Source of the DNA: Akkermansia muciniphila
GTDB lineage: Bacteria > Verrucomicrobiota > Verrucomicrobiia > Verrucomicrobiales > Akkermansiaceae
Assembly (NCBI RefSeq): GCF_040616545.1
Contig: NZ_CP156688.1
Span: 2,170,001 to 2,234,000, forward strand
DNA: 64,000 nt
Direction of reading: 5' to 3'
Every line of letters starts with the position of its first letter. The first letter of the stretch is position 1. Position numbers and translations under genes: made by a program. Below are positions 27,709 to 41,446 of the stretch, in pieces. The notes below the pieces were generated by a model. The model ran no database searches, was not told where the DNA came from, and worked only from the letters and a program-made list of their open reading frames with translations.

Positions 27709-29847
27709 ATGAACATCAGAATCCTCTCTTTCAACGTATCATGTGCCGGGCTGTGCTGTGCCTTGGGCTCCATCCTGGCGGCTGATGCCCGTGAAGTCCA
27801 TCCTTTGAACGGTTCCTGGGACTACAGCTTCAACGGGAGCCCCTCCGTGAAAGTGACGGTGCCCCACACCTGGAACGCGGAAGACGCCGCGGACGGCGTG
27901 AAGGGGAAGCGCGGAGACGCCAAGTCCGTCAACAGCGAGGTTTACCGGCGCGGCCCCGCCGTTTATACCCGCACCCTTCCGGTGGCTCCCAAGCCGGGCA
28001 AGAGGTATTTCATCCGCGGCGGGGGCGCCAGCATCGTTTCCGAGGTTTCCGTCAACGGGAAGCCTGCCGGCAGGCATGAGGGGGCGTTCACCGCCTTTTG
28101 CTATGAAATCACCCCTCTCCTGAAAAAAGGCGCCAATACGGTTTCCGTCCTGGTGGACAATACGCAGCGGGACCACATCGCGCCCCAGCGCGGGGATTTT
28201 TCCATGTTCGGCGGACTGTACCGGCCCATTGAACTGATTGAGACGGACGGCGTCTGCATTGACCCCCTCTTTTACGCCTCTCCCGGCGTTTTCATTACCA
28301 CGAAGTCCCTGGACAAATCCAAAGCGGAAGTGGAGGTGAAGACCCTTCTGAATTCGGACGGGAAGGCGGGGGACGTGGATGTGGCCGTGGAAATTCTGGA
28401 CATGAAGGGCAGGAAGGTGGCCGGAAAGACAGTGAAGGCCGCCGCCGGGGAAAAGAAGAATCTGGAAGTTCCCGTAACGCTGGCGATTCCCAATCCCGTG
28501 CTCTGGAACGGTGTCAGGAATCCCTACCTCTACCAGGTGAAGACCTCCGTCAGGACGGCGGACGGCCAGACGGATGAAATGGTGCAGCCGCTCGGGCTGA
28601 GGACCGTTTCCATCAATCCCAAGGAAGGTTTTGTCCTGAACGGAAAACCCATGCAGATCAGGGGAGTCAGCCGCCACCAGGATGTGAAGGGGAAGGGCTG
28701 GGCGCTCTCCCCGGAGGATGAGGCGCGGGATATCAGGCTGATTGCGGACATGGGGGCGGACGGTTTGAGAACGGGCCACTATCCCGCCTCCAGCAACGTT
28801 TACGACCTGTGCGACAAGACGGGGCTGGTTGTCTGGTCCGAGGTGCCCAACGTCAACCTGGTGCGTGATACGCCGGAGTTCCGGGAGAATAACCGCCTCC
28901 AGGCCCGGGAGATGATTTACCAGCACTGGAACCATCCCTCCATCTGCATGTGGGGTATTTTCAATGAAATAGGCCACCAGCCGGAGTCTTCCTCCAAAGG
29001 GGTGGACATGGAGGCCGAGTTAACGGAATTGAACAAGTTCGTGAAGGAGACGGACCCCTCCCGCATGACGGTAGGGGCCAGCAACCAGGCGGGCCGCAGG
29101 AAACTGAACAATATTCCGGACCACATCGCGTTTAATACGTATCCCGGCTGGTACGGGGGAGGCCCTGAAACCATGAAGGGCAACCTGAACGGCTACATCC
29201 GCGACTACGGCGGCAAGATGGGCATCGCCGTCAGCGAGTACGGCCATGGCGCCAGCACGGGCATGCATGAGAATCCGGCAAAGAGGCCGTCCCCCACGGG
29301 GTTCTGGCATCCGGAGGAATGGCAGTCCCAGGCGCATGAGATCAATTACAAGTGCATCAGGGAGAGGCCCGAGGTGTGGGGCTCCTTCGTCTGGAACATG
29401 TTTGACTTCGGCTCCGCCTCCCGCTTTGAGGGGGAAAACCCCGGCATCAATGACAAGGGGCTGGTGACCTATGACCGCAAGACGCCCAAGGACGCCTATT
29501 TCTTCTACAGGGCCAATTGGAGCCCGCAGCCGACCGTGTACATTACGTCCCGCAGGTTTGCGGAGCGCACGGAAAAGACGGTGCCCGTGAAGGTTTACAG
29601 CAATGCCCCAACGGTGAGGCTGACTGTCAACGGAAAGGCCGCGGGAAGCGTCAAGCCGGATGAATTGAAGCGCGCCGTCTGGCCTGAAGTAACTCTCAAG
29701 CCCGGCGTCAACACCATCACGGCCACGGCCTCCATGGGCGGGAAGACGTATACGGATTCCTGCAAATGGACCCTGAAGCCTTCCGGTGAGGAAGAGAAGA
29801 AGGGTTCCGAGCGCTATCAGGACCCGTCCATCAAGAAGTATAAGTAA
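27709..29847 (+). CDS. Secreted GH2 beta-galactosidase-like enzyme
   Basis: A 712-residue glycoside hydrolase family 2 protein. An N-terminal signal peptide (residues ~1-26) is followed by the sugar-binding beta-sandwich domain, an Ig-like domain and the TIM barrel. The acid/base is Glu420 in WGIFNEIG and the nucleophile is Glu510 in VSEYGHG. The C-terminal ~90 residues form another beta domain. It likely releases beta-linked galactose (or a related sugar) from host glycans outside the cytoplasm. The next GH2 gene follows after 21 nt, so they form an operon. Confidence 0.93.
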   Translation: MNIRILSFNVSCAGLCCALGSILAADAREVHPLNGSWDYSFNGSPSVKVTVPHTWNAEDAADGVKGKRGDAKSVNSEVYRRGPAVYTRTLPVAPKPGKRYFIRGGGASIVSEVSVNGKPAGRHEGAFTAFCYEITPLLKKGANTVSVLVDNTQRDHIAPQRGDFSMFGGLYRPIELIETDGVCIDPLFYASPGVFITTKSLDKSKAEVEVKTLLNSDGKAGDVDVAVEILDMKGRKVAGKTVKAAAGEKKNLEVPVTLAIPNPVLWNGVRNPYLYQVKTSVRTADGQTDEMVQPLGLRTVSINPKEGFVLNGKPMQIRGVSRHQDVKGKGWALSPEDEARDIRLIADMGADGLRTGHYPASSNVYDLCDKTGLVVWSEVPNVNLVRDTPEFRENNRLQAREMIYQHWNHPSICMWGIFNEIGHQPESSSKGVDMEAELTELNKFVKETDPSRMTVGASNQAGRRKLNNIPDHIAFNTYPGWYGGGPETMKGNLNGYIRDYGGKMGIAVSEYGHGASTGMHENPAKRPSPTGFWHPEEWQSQAHEINYKCIRERPEVWGSFVWNMFDFGSASRFEGENPGINDKGLVTYDRKTPKDAYFFYRANWSPQPTVYITSRRFAERTEKTVPVKVYSNAPTVRLTVNGKAAGSVKPDELKRAVWPEVTLKPGVNTITATASMGGKTYTDSCKWTLKPSGEEEKKGSERYQDPSIKKYK

Positions 29848-33738
<3,891 letters not shown>

Positions 33739-33780
33739 CGGATCCGCGGGAGCGCCTTTTTCCCGAATGAAGGCTTTTTC

Positions 33781-33818
33781 CAGCCGTGCAGCCCGGAAGG
33801 GGTGCACGGCTTGTTGTT
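33781..33818 (+). terminator. Candidate terminator after the two-gene GH2 operon
   Basis: Nine-bp stem AGCCGTGCA / TGCACGGCT with a 12-nt loop, followed by TGTTGTTGT. The tail is only partly U-rich. Confidence 0.55.
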
Positions 33819-33887
33819 GTGGACGCTTCAAGGCGCGGAAATGTTTTTTGATTGAAAGAAAGAGTACAGCGGAGTGGTAGCATACAC

Positions 33888-36467
33888 ATGTTCAAGATTG
33901 TTGCCTGCATGCTGGGCGCCGCCGTTCTGAGCCTCTCCGCGGCTGGTGCGGAAAAAGGCGTTTCTACCGCTGGGGAAGCTTCCCCCCCCTGCAAGAGAAT
34001 GGTCTGGAACCGCGGCTGGGAGTTCCGGCTGGAAGACGAACCCGGAAAGAGCGGCTGGCAGACGGCGCATCTGCCCCATACGTTCAGCCTGCCCTATTTC
34101 ATGTCCGACTCCTTTTACACGGGCCGGGGAGCCTACCGCAAGAAGCTGGTGATGCCGGAGGAATGGAAGGGGCAAAAGGTTTTTCTGGATTGCGGGGCTG
34201 CCTTCCAGGTAGCGGAGGTGGTGGTGAACGGGAAGGCCGCGGGCGGCCATGAGGGGGGGTATACGGCATTCCGTACGGATTTGACGCCTTTCCTGAAGCC
34301 CGGAGAGAATTGGGTGGAGGTGCGCGTGGACAACCGCTGGAATCCCCGCATCGCCCCGCGGGCCGGGGAGCATACTTTTTCCGGCGGCCTGTACCGGAAC
34401 GTGCATCTGCACGTGTGTTCCCCCGTGCATATTCCGGCCTGCGGCGTCTGGGTGCAGACGCCGGAAGTGACTCCCTCCCGCGGGAAGGTGCGCATCCTGA
34501 CGGAGGTGAAGAATGATTCCGCGGAAATGAAGAAGTTTTCCGTGCGCCACACCGTGCGCGAGGAGAAGGGCGGCCGTGTGGTTTTGCGCGGGGAGAAGCC
34601 CGTGAAACTGGCCGCGGGAGGGGCGGACCGCATTCAGACGGACCTGCCTCCGCTGGCCGCACCCAAATTGTGGAGTCCGGCAGCGCCCAACATGTACCGC
34701 GTGACGACGGAGCTGGTGGACGAGAAGGGGAAGACGCTGGACCGGACTGAAAGTCCCCTGGGTTTCCGCTCTCTGGAGCTGACGGCGGACAAGGGGATGC
34801 TGATTAACGGGAAGCCCGTTTATCTGCAAGGGGCCAATGTGCACCAGGACCATGCCGGGTGGGGGGATGCCGTGACGGATGCCGGGGCGCGCCGTGACGT
34901 GCTGCTGATGAAGAACGCCGGGTTTAATTTCATCCGCGGCTCCCATTATCCCCATTCCCAGGCTTTTCTGGACGCCTGCGACCGGGAGGGCATGTGCATG
35001 CTGAATGAAGGCATTTTCTGGGGCATGGGCGGGTTTAAGAAGGACAACCGCTACTGGAATTGCGACGCCTATCCCTCCGATGAAAAGGACCGGGCCGCTT
35101 TTGAGGAAAGCTGCATGCGCCAGGTGAGGGAAATGGTGCTGCAATTCCGGAACCATCCTTCCATCGTCATCTGGAGCATCAGCAACGAGCCGTTTTTCAC
35201 CCAGCATGCGCAGGAGTCCAGGGAATTGTGCGCCAGGCTCATTGCGCTGGTGAAGGAGCTGGACCCGACGCGCCCCGTGTGCGCGGGGGGAGGCCAGCGC
35301 GGGAATTTTGACAAACTGGGGGACCTGGCCGCTTTCAACGGGGACGGCTCACGCGTGAAGACGCCCGGAAGGCCCAGCATGGTGACGGAATACGGTTCCG
35401 TGAGCTGCAAGAGGCCGGGAGCGTACGCGCCGGGCTGGGGGGACATGAAGAAGGACAAGGACGCCGGCGTCCGCTATCCCTGGCGCATCGGCGAGGCGGT
35501 CTGGTGCGGGTTTGACCACGGCAGCATCTGGCCCTCCGGCGGCCGCATGGGCATTGTGGATTATTTCCGCATCCCCAAGCGCGCCTGGTACTGGTACAGA
35601 AATGAGTTCAAACGCATTCCCCCGCCGGAATGGCCCGTGAAGGGAACTCCGGCGCAGGTGAAGCTGTCCGCGGACAAGAAGGTGATCAGCCCGGCGGACG
35701 GCACGGACGACGTGCACGTGACCGTGAAGGTAGCGGACGCCTCCGGCAGGCAGATAGCCAATGCCGTTCCGGTGACGCTCACGGTGGAGTCCGGCCCCGG
35801 GGAGTTCCCCACCGGCAAGAGCATCACGTTCACGCCCGGAACGGACATTGACCTCATTGACGGCTGCGCGGCTATTGAGTTCCGGTCCTATTATGCCGGG
35901 AAAACGGTCATTAAGGCCTCTTCCCCCGGATTGAAGGGGGACAGCCTCCAAATCGTTTCCCGGAAGGCTCCGGCGTACGCGGCGGGCAGGAGCGCGGAAA
36001 CGGCGGACAGGCCCTACAAGCGTTTTACCGCACAGGAAAGGGATGCCCAGCTGGCGCGGTACGGCCAGTCCGGAACCGGGGAAAAAGCCAATCTGGCGGC
36101 ATTGAGGCCCTGTTCCGCTTCATCCAATGTCCAGGACGCGATGAAGGCGTCCGACGGGGACGGCGCTTCCGCATGGAAGCCGTCCGCGGATGACAAGGCG
36201 CCGTGGTGGCAGCTGGACATGGAGTTTGAATTCCGCCTGGACCGGGTGGAGGCGAAGGCCGCCGGAAACTGGAAGGGGCAGCCCCCCGTGGTGCAGGTCA
36301 GCAGGGACGGCAACACCTGGAAGGACGTCAAAACCGTTCTGAACAAGGATGGGACGGGGCTGACCGCAGCGTGCCCGGAGGACGCCGGAGCCAGGTATGT
36401 CCGCATCCGGCTGTCGCCGGGGCAGGGGATTGCGGAAGTGGCCGTATGGCCGGCGGATGCCTCATGA
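33888..36467 (+). CDS. Secreted GH2 glycoside hydrolase with C-terminal discoidin-like domain
   Basis: An 859-residue GH2 enzyme. ATG at 33888 gives the signal peptide MFKIVACMLGAAVLSLSAAGA; an in-frame TTG at 33852 is less likely. The acid/base is Glu434 in WSISNEPFF and the nucleophile is Glu501 in VTEYGS. After the barrel come a beta domain of the Big/invasin type (residues ~585-700, VKLSADKKVISPADG) and a discoidin/CBM32-like domain (residues ~735-859, ASSNVQDAMKASDGDGAS). The substrate is probably a beta-galactoside or related mucin linkage, unproven. It overlaps the convergent rarA stop by 6 nt. Confidence 0.92.
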   Translation: MFKIVACMLGAAVLSLSAAGAEKGVSTAGEASPPCKRMVWNRGWEFRLEDEPGKSGWQTAHLPHTFSLPYFMSDSFYTGRGAYRKKLVMPEEWKGQKVFLDCGAAFQVAEVVVNGKAAGGHEGGYTAFRTDLTPFLKPGENWVEVRVDNRWNPRIAPRAGEHTFSGGLYRNVHLHVCSPVHIPACGVWVQTPEVTPSRGKVRILTEVKNDSAEMKKFSVRHTVREEKGGRVVLRGEKPVKLAAGGADRIQTDLPPLAAPKLWSPAAPNMYRVTTELVDEKGKTLDRTESPLGFRSLELTADKGMLINGKPVYLQGANVHQDHAGWGDAVTDAGARRDVLLMKNAGFNFIRGSHYPHSQAFLDACDREGMCMLNEGIFWGMGGFKKDNRYWNCDAYPSDEKDRAAFEESCMRQVREMVLQFRNHPSIVIWSISNEPFFTQHAQESRELCARLIALVKELDPTRPVCAGGGQRGNFDKLGDLAAFNGDGSRVKTPGRPSMVTEYGSVSCKRPGAYAPGWGDMKKDKDAGVRYPWRIGEAVWCGFDHGSIWPSGGRMGIVDYFRIPKRAWYWYRNEFKRIPPPEWPVKGTPAQVKLSADKKVISPADGTDDVHVTVKVADASGRQIANAVPVTLTVESGPGEFPTGKSITFTPGTDIDLIDGCAAIEFRSYYAGKTVIKASSPGLKGDSLQIVSRKAPAYAAGRSAETADRPYKRFTAQERDAQLARYGQSGTGEKANLAALRPCSASSNVQDAMKASDGDGASAWKPSADDKAPWWQLDMEFEFRLDRVEAKAAGNWKGQPPVVQVSRDGNTWKDVKTVLNKDGTGLTAACPEDAGARYVRIRLSPGQGIAEVAVWPADAS

Positions 36468-37841
36468 GGGCTCCCGTTCCTCCGGAGCGGGGGGCTTTTT
36501 CCGGCCTCTCCGCGTGCCGGAGCCGCCGGAATCCTCTTCCGCCCGCTGGCGGCGCAGCTTGTCCCAGTACGCCAGCCGCTTGTTGATTTCCCGCTCAAAG
36601 CCCCGTTCCGGCGGCTTGTAGAACTGGCGGCGGGGCATCTTGTCCGGAAAGTAATTCTGGCCGGAGAAGGCGTCCGGCGCGTCGTGGTCGTACGCGTAAT
36701 TTTTCCCGTAGCCCAGCTCCTTCATCAGTTTGGTGGGCGCGTTCAGGATGTGCGCCGGAGGCATCAGGGAGCCGTGTTCCCTAGCCGCCTTCCGCGCCGC
36801 GCCCCAGGCGGTGTAGGCACTGTTGGATTTGGGGGCGCAGCCCAGGTAGATGACCAGTTCCGCGATCGCCAGTTCTCCCTCCGGGGAGCCCAGGCGTTCA
36901 TAGGTGTCCCACGCGGCAATGGCCATTTGCAGCGCGGCGGGGTCCGCCAGGCTGATGTCCTCCATGGCGAAGCGGGTCAGGCGGCGCAGCAGGTAGAGCG
37001 GGTCTTCTCCGCCCTGGAGCATGCGTGCGGCCCAGTACAGGGCCGCGTCCGTATCAGAGCCGCGCAGGGATTTGTGCAGGGCGCTGATGAGGTTGTAATG
37101 GCCTTCCCGGTCCTTGTCGTAAACCGGGGCGCGCTGCTGGACGATTTTCAGCAGGGCTGCCGTGTCCAGCGTTTCATCAGGCTTGCAGAGGTCAAAGACG
37201 CTTTCCATCAGGTTGATGAGGTAGCGGCCGTCCCCGTCCGCCAGTTCAATGAGGGTGGCGCGCGCCTCCGGAGCGAGCGGCAGCTTGCGCTGGAGAAGTG
37301 ATTCCGCCCGCTCAATGATGCTTTCCAGCGCCGGAGCGTCCAGGGAATGCATGACGAAGACCTTGCAGCGGGACAGCAGGGCGCTGTTCAGTTCAAAAGA
37401 GGGGTTTTCCGTGGTGGCCCCCACCAGCGTGACGGTTCCGTTTTCCACGTAGGGCAGAAAGCCATCCTGCTGCGCGCGGTTGAACCGGTGGATTTCATCC
37501 ACGAACAGGAGGGTTCCCTGACCGTATTCCCGCCGTTTGGCGGCTTCGTCAAAGGCTTTTCTCAAATCCGCCATGCCGGAGAAGACGGCGGAGAGCGCGA
37601 CGAAGTGCATGGACGTGCGCGTGGCCAGGATGCGCGCCAGCGTGGTTTTTCCGCAGCCGGGCGGTCCCCACAGGACAAAGCTGGTCAGCTTGCCGGAGTC
37701 CGCCATGAGCCGGATGGGGCCGCCTTCCCCCAGCAAGTGGTCCTGGCCCACGATTTCCTCCAGGGCGATCGGTCTCAGGCGGTCCGCCAGCGGCCGGTCC
37801 GCGAAGGCGGCAAAGAGGCCCGGCGTATCGTCTTTTTTCAT
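36462..37841 (-). CDS. rarA: Replication-associated recombination protein A (MgsA/WRNIP1 AAA+ ATPase)
   Basis: About 459 residues. It has the clamp-loader-like AAA+ core, with Walker A GPPGCGKTT, Walker B LLFVDEIHRF, sensor 1 VGATTENPSFEL and arginine-finger region ALLSRCKVF, followed by the RarA tetramerisation domain (YDKDREGHYNLISALHKSLRGSD). RarA acts at stalled replication forks. The start MKKDDTPGLF at 37841 is preferred; upstream Mets at 37850, 37853 and 37886 add non-conserved residues. The C-terminal ~35 residues are Arg/Glu/Pro-rich. Convergent with the GH2 gene. Confidence 0.95.
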   Translation of the reverse strand: MKKDDTPGLFAAFADRPLADRLRPIALEEIVGQDHLLGEGGPIRLMADSGKLTSFVLWGPPGCGKTTLARILATRTSMHFVALSAVFSGMADLRKAFDEAAKRREYGQGTLLFVDEIHRFNRAQQDGFLPYVENGTVTLVGATTENPSFELNSALLSRCKVFVMHSLDAPALESIIERAESLLQRKLPLAPEARATLIELADGDGRYLINLMESVFDLCKPDETLDTAALLKIVQQRAPVYDKDREGHYNLISALHKSLRGSDTDAALYWAARMLQGGEDPLYLLRRLTRFAMEDISLADPAALQMAIAAWDTYERLGSPEGELAIAELVIYLGCAPKSNSAYTAWGAARKAAREHGSLMPPAHILNAPTKLMKELGYGKNYAYDHDAPDAFSGQNYFPDKMPRRQFYKPPERGFEREINKRLAYWDKLRRQRAEEDSGGSGTRRGRKKPPAPEEREPS

Positions 37842-38016
37842 GTTCTCCATCATACGCCGCGGGAAAAAGGAAGGCAAGGGGCGCATTATGGCATTTCAGG
37901 CGGACGGGGCGGGATGGCGTGTCATGGAGCGGGAGGCTTGCGGGCCGCTTTTGACGGGATTGAGGAAAAGGCGGGAGGAAAAGAAAGACTCCCGGGGGAA
38001 AGGGTGTATACTGGAC

Positions 38017-39660
38017 ATGATGTTCCGCCGTGTTTTCCCTTTATTCCTTTTCCTGTTCTCCGGAATGTGCTGCCTGTCCGCGAATGCGCAGGACCGGATT
38101 ATTCCCCGTCCCGTATCCGTCAAGGTTGCGGACGGGAACGCGGCAAAGCCCGTGAGGCTGGATGGAGGCACGCGCATCGTGTGCCGGGAGAAGGACGCCG
38201 GGTTTTTGCGGCAGGCCCGTCTTTTGCAGCAGTTTTTATCACGCGGAACCGGACTTTCCCTGGCGGGGGAGGGGGGCGCAGGAATCATCCGCATTGAAAA
38301 GGACGCTTCCCTGAAACAGTACGGGCCGGAGGCGTACCGCCTGGAAGCGGCGCCCGGAAGCATCGTGATCAAGGCCGCAGCTCCCAGGGGAGTGTACTAT
38401 GCCGGGCAGAGCCTGGCGCAGATGCTGCCTGCCGCGTTTTTTGACGATGGCGCGGACAAGGGAGCCGTAAGCTGGACGGTGGCGGAGAAGCCTTTTTCCA
38501 TGCTGGATTACCCGCGGTTTGCGTGGCGCGCCTTCATGCTGGATGAAGCAAGGCATTTTTTTGGAGAGGAGGAGGTGAAGAGGCTGATTGACCAGATGGG
38601 GCTTCTGAAGATGAATATCCTGCACTGGCATTTGTCCGACGATGCCGGATGGCGCATCCAGATTAAAAAGTATCCCAGGCTGACGTCCATCGGCGGCAAG
38701 CGGAGGGATACGGAGATAGAGACGTGGGGGAGCGGCAAGTATGAGGGCAAGCCCCATGAAGGTTTTTATACGCAGGAGCAGATCAGGCGCATCGTGCGCT
38801 ATGCGGCCGACCGGAATATAACGATTGTACCGGAAATAGATATTCCGGGGCATTCTGCCGCGGCCACGTTCTCCTACCCGGAATTGAAGTTGTCCGCCAA
38901 GCCCGTGACGGAGGTTCCCGTCAGCTTCAATGACGGAACCGCCTTTGACCCCACCAACGAGCGGACCTATCAGTTTCTAGGAGACATCATGACGGAGCTG
39001 GCGGCCCTGTTTCCCGGCGGCATCATCCACATTGGCGGCGACGAGGTGCGTTATAAGAAGTACTGGGCGGGCGTCCCCCACATTGAGGAGTTCATGAAGA
39101 AGAAGGGCATCAGGAATTTCCCGGACCTTCAGATCATGTTTACGAACCGGATTTCCGGCATGCTGGCGAAGAAGGGAATAAGGATGATCGGATGGAATGA
39201 GATTCTGGGGTCCGACGTGCACAATGACGGCGGCCAGGGGGCCGCGCTCGGCAAGCTGGACGGGAAGGCCATTATCCATTTCTGGTACGGCTCCGACAAG
39301 ATTGCCGCCAAGGCGGTTGAAGACGGCCACCAGGTGGTCAATTCCACTTCCCACATGACTTATATGAACAAGGGTTACGACAAGCTCCCCCTGTCCAAAT
39401 CCTATTCCTTTGAACCCGTTTTTGCAGGGTTGAAGCCGGAACATCAGAAGAATGTCATCGGCCTGGGCTGCCAGGTCTGGACGGAATGGATTGCGGATGC
39501 GGAGAAATTGCACCGTCATGTGTTCCCCCGGATTGCCGCTTATGCGGAGACGGGCTGGAGCCGGAAGGAGGACAAGGATTTTCAGGATTTCCAGAGGCGT
39601 CTGCCGGGTTATGAGAAGATTCTGGACGCCGTAGGCATCAAGCACGGGGAAGGGAAGTAG
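38017..39660 (+). CDS. Secreted GH20 beta-N-acetylhexosaminidase
   Basis: A 547-residue protein with signal peptide MMFRRVFPLFLFLFSGMCCLSANA, a GH20b N-terminal domain, and the GH20 barrel starting at YPRFAWRAFMLDEARHFF. The catalytic pair Asp342-Glu343 sits in HIGGDEVR, and NILHWHLSDDAGWRI is a family hallmark. It releases terminal GlcNAc or GalNAc from host glycans by substrate-assisted catalysis. A TATACT at 38007-38012 lies only 4-7 nt before the ATG pair (38017 and 38020), suggesting a leaderless transcript. The frame is open far upstream but is antisense to rarA there. Confidence 0.95.
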   Translation: MMFRRVFPLFLFLFSGMCCLSANAQDRIIPRPVSVKVADGNAAKPVRLDGGTRIVCREKDAGFLRQARLLQQFLSRGTGLSLAGEGGAGIIRIEKDASLKQYGPEAYRLEAAPGSIVIKAAAPRGVYYAGQSLAQMLPAAFFDDGADKGAVSWTVAEKPFSMLDYPRFAWRAFMLDEARHFFGEEEVKRLIDQMGLLKMNILHWHLSDDAGWRIQIKKYPRLTSIGGKRRDTEIETWGSGKYEGKPHEGFYTQEQIRRIVRYAADRNITIVPEIDIPGHSAAATFSYPELKLSAKPVTEVPVSFNDGTAFDPTNERTYQFLGDIMTELAALFPGGIIHIGGDEVRYKKYWAGVPHIEEFMKKKGIRNFPDLQIMFTNRISGMLAKKGIRMIGWNEILGSDVHNDGGQGAALGKLDGKAIIHFWYGSDKIAAKAVEDGHQVVNSTSHMTYMNKGYDKLPLSKSYSFEPVFAGLKPEHQKNVIGLGCQVWTEWIADAEKLHRHVFPRIAAYAETGWSRKEDKDFQDFQRRLPGYEKILDAVGIKHGEGK

Positions 39661-40070
39661 TTTAAATCACGCCGCAGCGGCTCGCGCCCCGTGGCGCAGC
39701 GGCGTTTCTTCCGGCAGGGGCGTGTTGGGTTTTCCTCTCCGGCGGGGCCGGGCTCCTGTGCCCGGGCGATTGTTCCGCGCCATTCCGGGTGCTCGCGAAT
39801 GGCAAGGGCGTGATTTCCGGAGATGAGGGCGTCTTGCACGGGGCGATGACTGTCTTTTTTCCGAAGGGACCGTTACCGCTTCAACTCCGGTCCGGCGGGG
39901 AACGGAGCCTCTTTTCAGGAGGCCTGCCGCTTTTAACGGTTTGGCTCACTCTGCCATGGCGTCAACAAAAACGGGGAAACCGGCCTCCAACCAACCATGG
40001 GCCAGCAGTTTCAAGACCTGCCGATGTCCCGCTTTTACCAATTAAATAAGATTATAAGGAGAATAAGACG
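39661..40070. other. Intergenic region with terminator-like hairpins
   Basis: No gene is supported here. An imperfect hairpin at 39669-39705 (outer arms ACGCCGC/GCGGCGT, inner GCGCC/GGCGC) followed by TTTCTT probably ends the GH20 transcript. Near the right end an AT-rich stretch and AAGGAG at 40056-40061, 9 nt before the next ATG, form the leader of the isochorismatase gene. Confidence 0.55.
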
Positions 40071-40754
40071 ATGTCCTTGATATCCTCACATTATCATCAG
40101 CTTTACACGCCGGAAGACGCTGCCGTAGTTTTCATTGACCACCAGCCGCAAATGACCTTTGGCGTAGCCAGCATCAACCGTGCCGACCTGATCAATAACG
40201 TCATTTTGCTGGCGAAGGCCGCCAAGCTGTTCCAGGTGCCCACCGTGGTTACAGCCGTGGAAACGGAGGCTTTTTCCGGTTATGTCTGGCCCCAGCTTCT
40301 GGATGTTTTTCCGGGCCAGCATGTTATTGAACGCACGTCCATGAATTCCTGGGATTCAGATGAGTTCCGGAAGGCCATCAAGGCCACGGGCCGCAAGAAT
40401 ATCCTCCTTACCGGACTCTGGACGGAAGTGTGCGTCGCGTGGCCCGCCATTGAAATGATCGGCGACGGCTATAATATTTACGTGGTGGAGGACTGCTGCG
40501 GCGCCACCTCCAAGGACGCCCAGAAGGCGGCCCTTTCCCGCATTGTCCAGGCGGGCGGCACGCGGCTGACGACCATCGGCGCTCTTCTGGAGTTCCAGCG
40601 CGACTGGAAGAACAAGGAACATTACGATGCCTTGATGAATCTGCTCAAGCAGCAGGGCGGCGCTTACGGCGTGGGCGTGGAGTACGCCTACACGATGGTT
40701 CACCATGCTCCCCAGTCCGCCCTGTCCCCTCAGGTAGTGAAGCATGACGCCTGA
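40071..40754 (+). CDS. Isochorismatase-family cysteine hydrolase
   Basis: A 227-residue protein of the isochorismatase-like fold (YcaC/nicotinamidase relatives). Asp23 in VVFIDHQPQM and the nucleophile Cys121 in LLTGLWTEVCVAWPA are two of the catalytic triad. A cis-peptide TEVCV region is evident. The true substrate is unknown; YcaC-type members have no defined reaction. It has a good Shine-Dalgarno site (AAGGAG). It leads a run of three same-strand genes with an ABM-domain protein and an amidohydrolase, a grouping that suggests stress or xenobiotic metabolism, by inference. Confidence 0.9.
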   Translation: MSLISSHYHQLYTPEDAAVVFIDHQPQMTFGVASINRADLINNVILLAKAAKLFQVPTVVTAVETEAFSGYVWPQLLDVFPGQHVIERTSMNSWDSDEFRKAIKATGRKNILLTGLWTEVCVAWPAIEMIGDGYNIYVVEDCCGATSKDAQKAALSRIVQAGGTRLTTIGALLEFQRDWKNKEHYDALMNLLKQQGGAYGVGVEYAYTMVHHAPQSALSPQVVKHDA

Positions 40755-40834
40755 ATGCCCGCAGCGTTTTTCCGGCGTGCCTTCCGTTGACGCGGAGCGT
40801 GCGCCGGAGGAAAAATCCTGAATATACCTCAGGC

Positions 40835-41446
40835 ATGAACGCCATGAATCCTTCAGAAGAGGTGACCGTTGTGGTGCGCCGGCATATTCTGCCGGGGCAT
40901 GAAGGCCAGTTTGAGCACGCCATGCGGGATTTCGTCAATTTTGTGCTGAGCTGTCCCGGGCATGTGGGCATCAGCGTCCTGCGGCCCTCCGACGGAAACG
41001 GGGAGTATGTGGTGGTGGACCGTTTTGCGAGCGCCACCGCCAGAAAGGCCCTGGTTTCCTCCCCGGAGTACGAACGCTGGATGAAGCTGCTTGGAGCCCA
41101 TACGGAGGGGGAAGTCCATATCCAGGAGATGAACGGCCTGGACGCCTGGCTGAACCAGCCGGGCACCCCGATGATGACGCCGCCGCGCTACAAGACGGCG
41201 GCGGCTACCTATCTGGGCGTGTGCCTGGTCATCTTTCTCCTGAACGTCACCGTGGGAGGGCCCATCCGCGCCCTGCTTCCCGCGTGGCTTTCCTTTTTCC
41301 TGTTCAATGCCTGTGTGGTGGCTCTGCTCACCTGGGTGTTCATGCCGCTGATCAGCGGCATGCTGTCTCCCTGGCTTTTCAAGACGCAGGCCGGAACCGT
41401 TCCGGGAACAACCCCAAACCATGAGGAAAACGATGAAAAACAATGA
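40835..41446 (+). CDS. Membrane protein with antibiotic biosynthesis monooxygenase (ABM) domain
   Basis: A 203-residue protein. Residues ~5-95 form an ABM ferredoxin-like domain (VTVVVRRHILPGHEGQFE, GHVGISVLRPSDG, YVVVDRFASATARKAL). Two transmembrane helices follow (YLGVCLVIFLLNVTVG and WLSFFLFNACVVALLTWVF), then a short polar tail. ABM domains bind small aromatic or quinone-like substrates without cofactors. ATG at 40835 is favoured over 40787 because the conserved region begins soon after it. The stop lies 14 nt inside the following amidohydrolase gene. Confidence 0.82.
   Translation: MNAMNPSEEVTVVVRRHILPGHEGQFEHAMRDFVNFVLSCPGHVGISVLRPSDGNGEYVVVDRFASATARKALVSSPEYERWMKLLGAHTEGEVHIQEMNGLDAWLNQPGTPMMTPPRYKTAAATYLGVCLVIFLLNVTVGGPIRALLPAWLSFFLFNACVVALLTWVFMPLISGMLSPWLFKTQAGTVPGTTPNHEENDEKQ

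Noticed and set aside
27420-27785. 121-codon plus-strand frame between the integrase and GH2 genes
   Set aside because: Overlaps the GH2 signal peptide by 77 nt and has no recognisable family; kept only as a note in the intergenic entry.
37537-38016. Upstream extension of the GH20 gene
   Set aside because: Antisense to rarA; the signal peptide begins at 38017.
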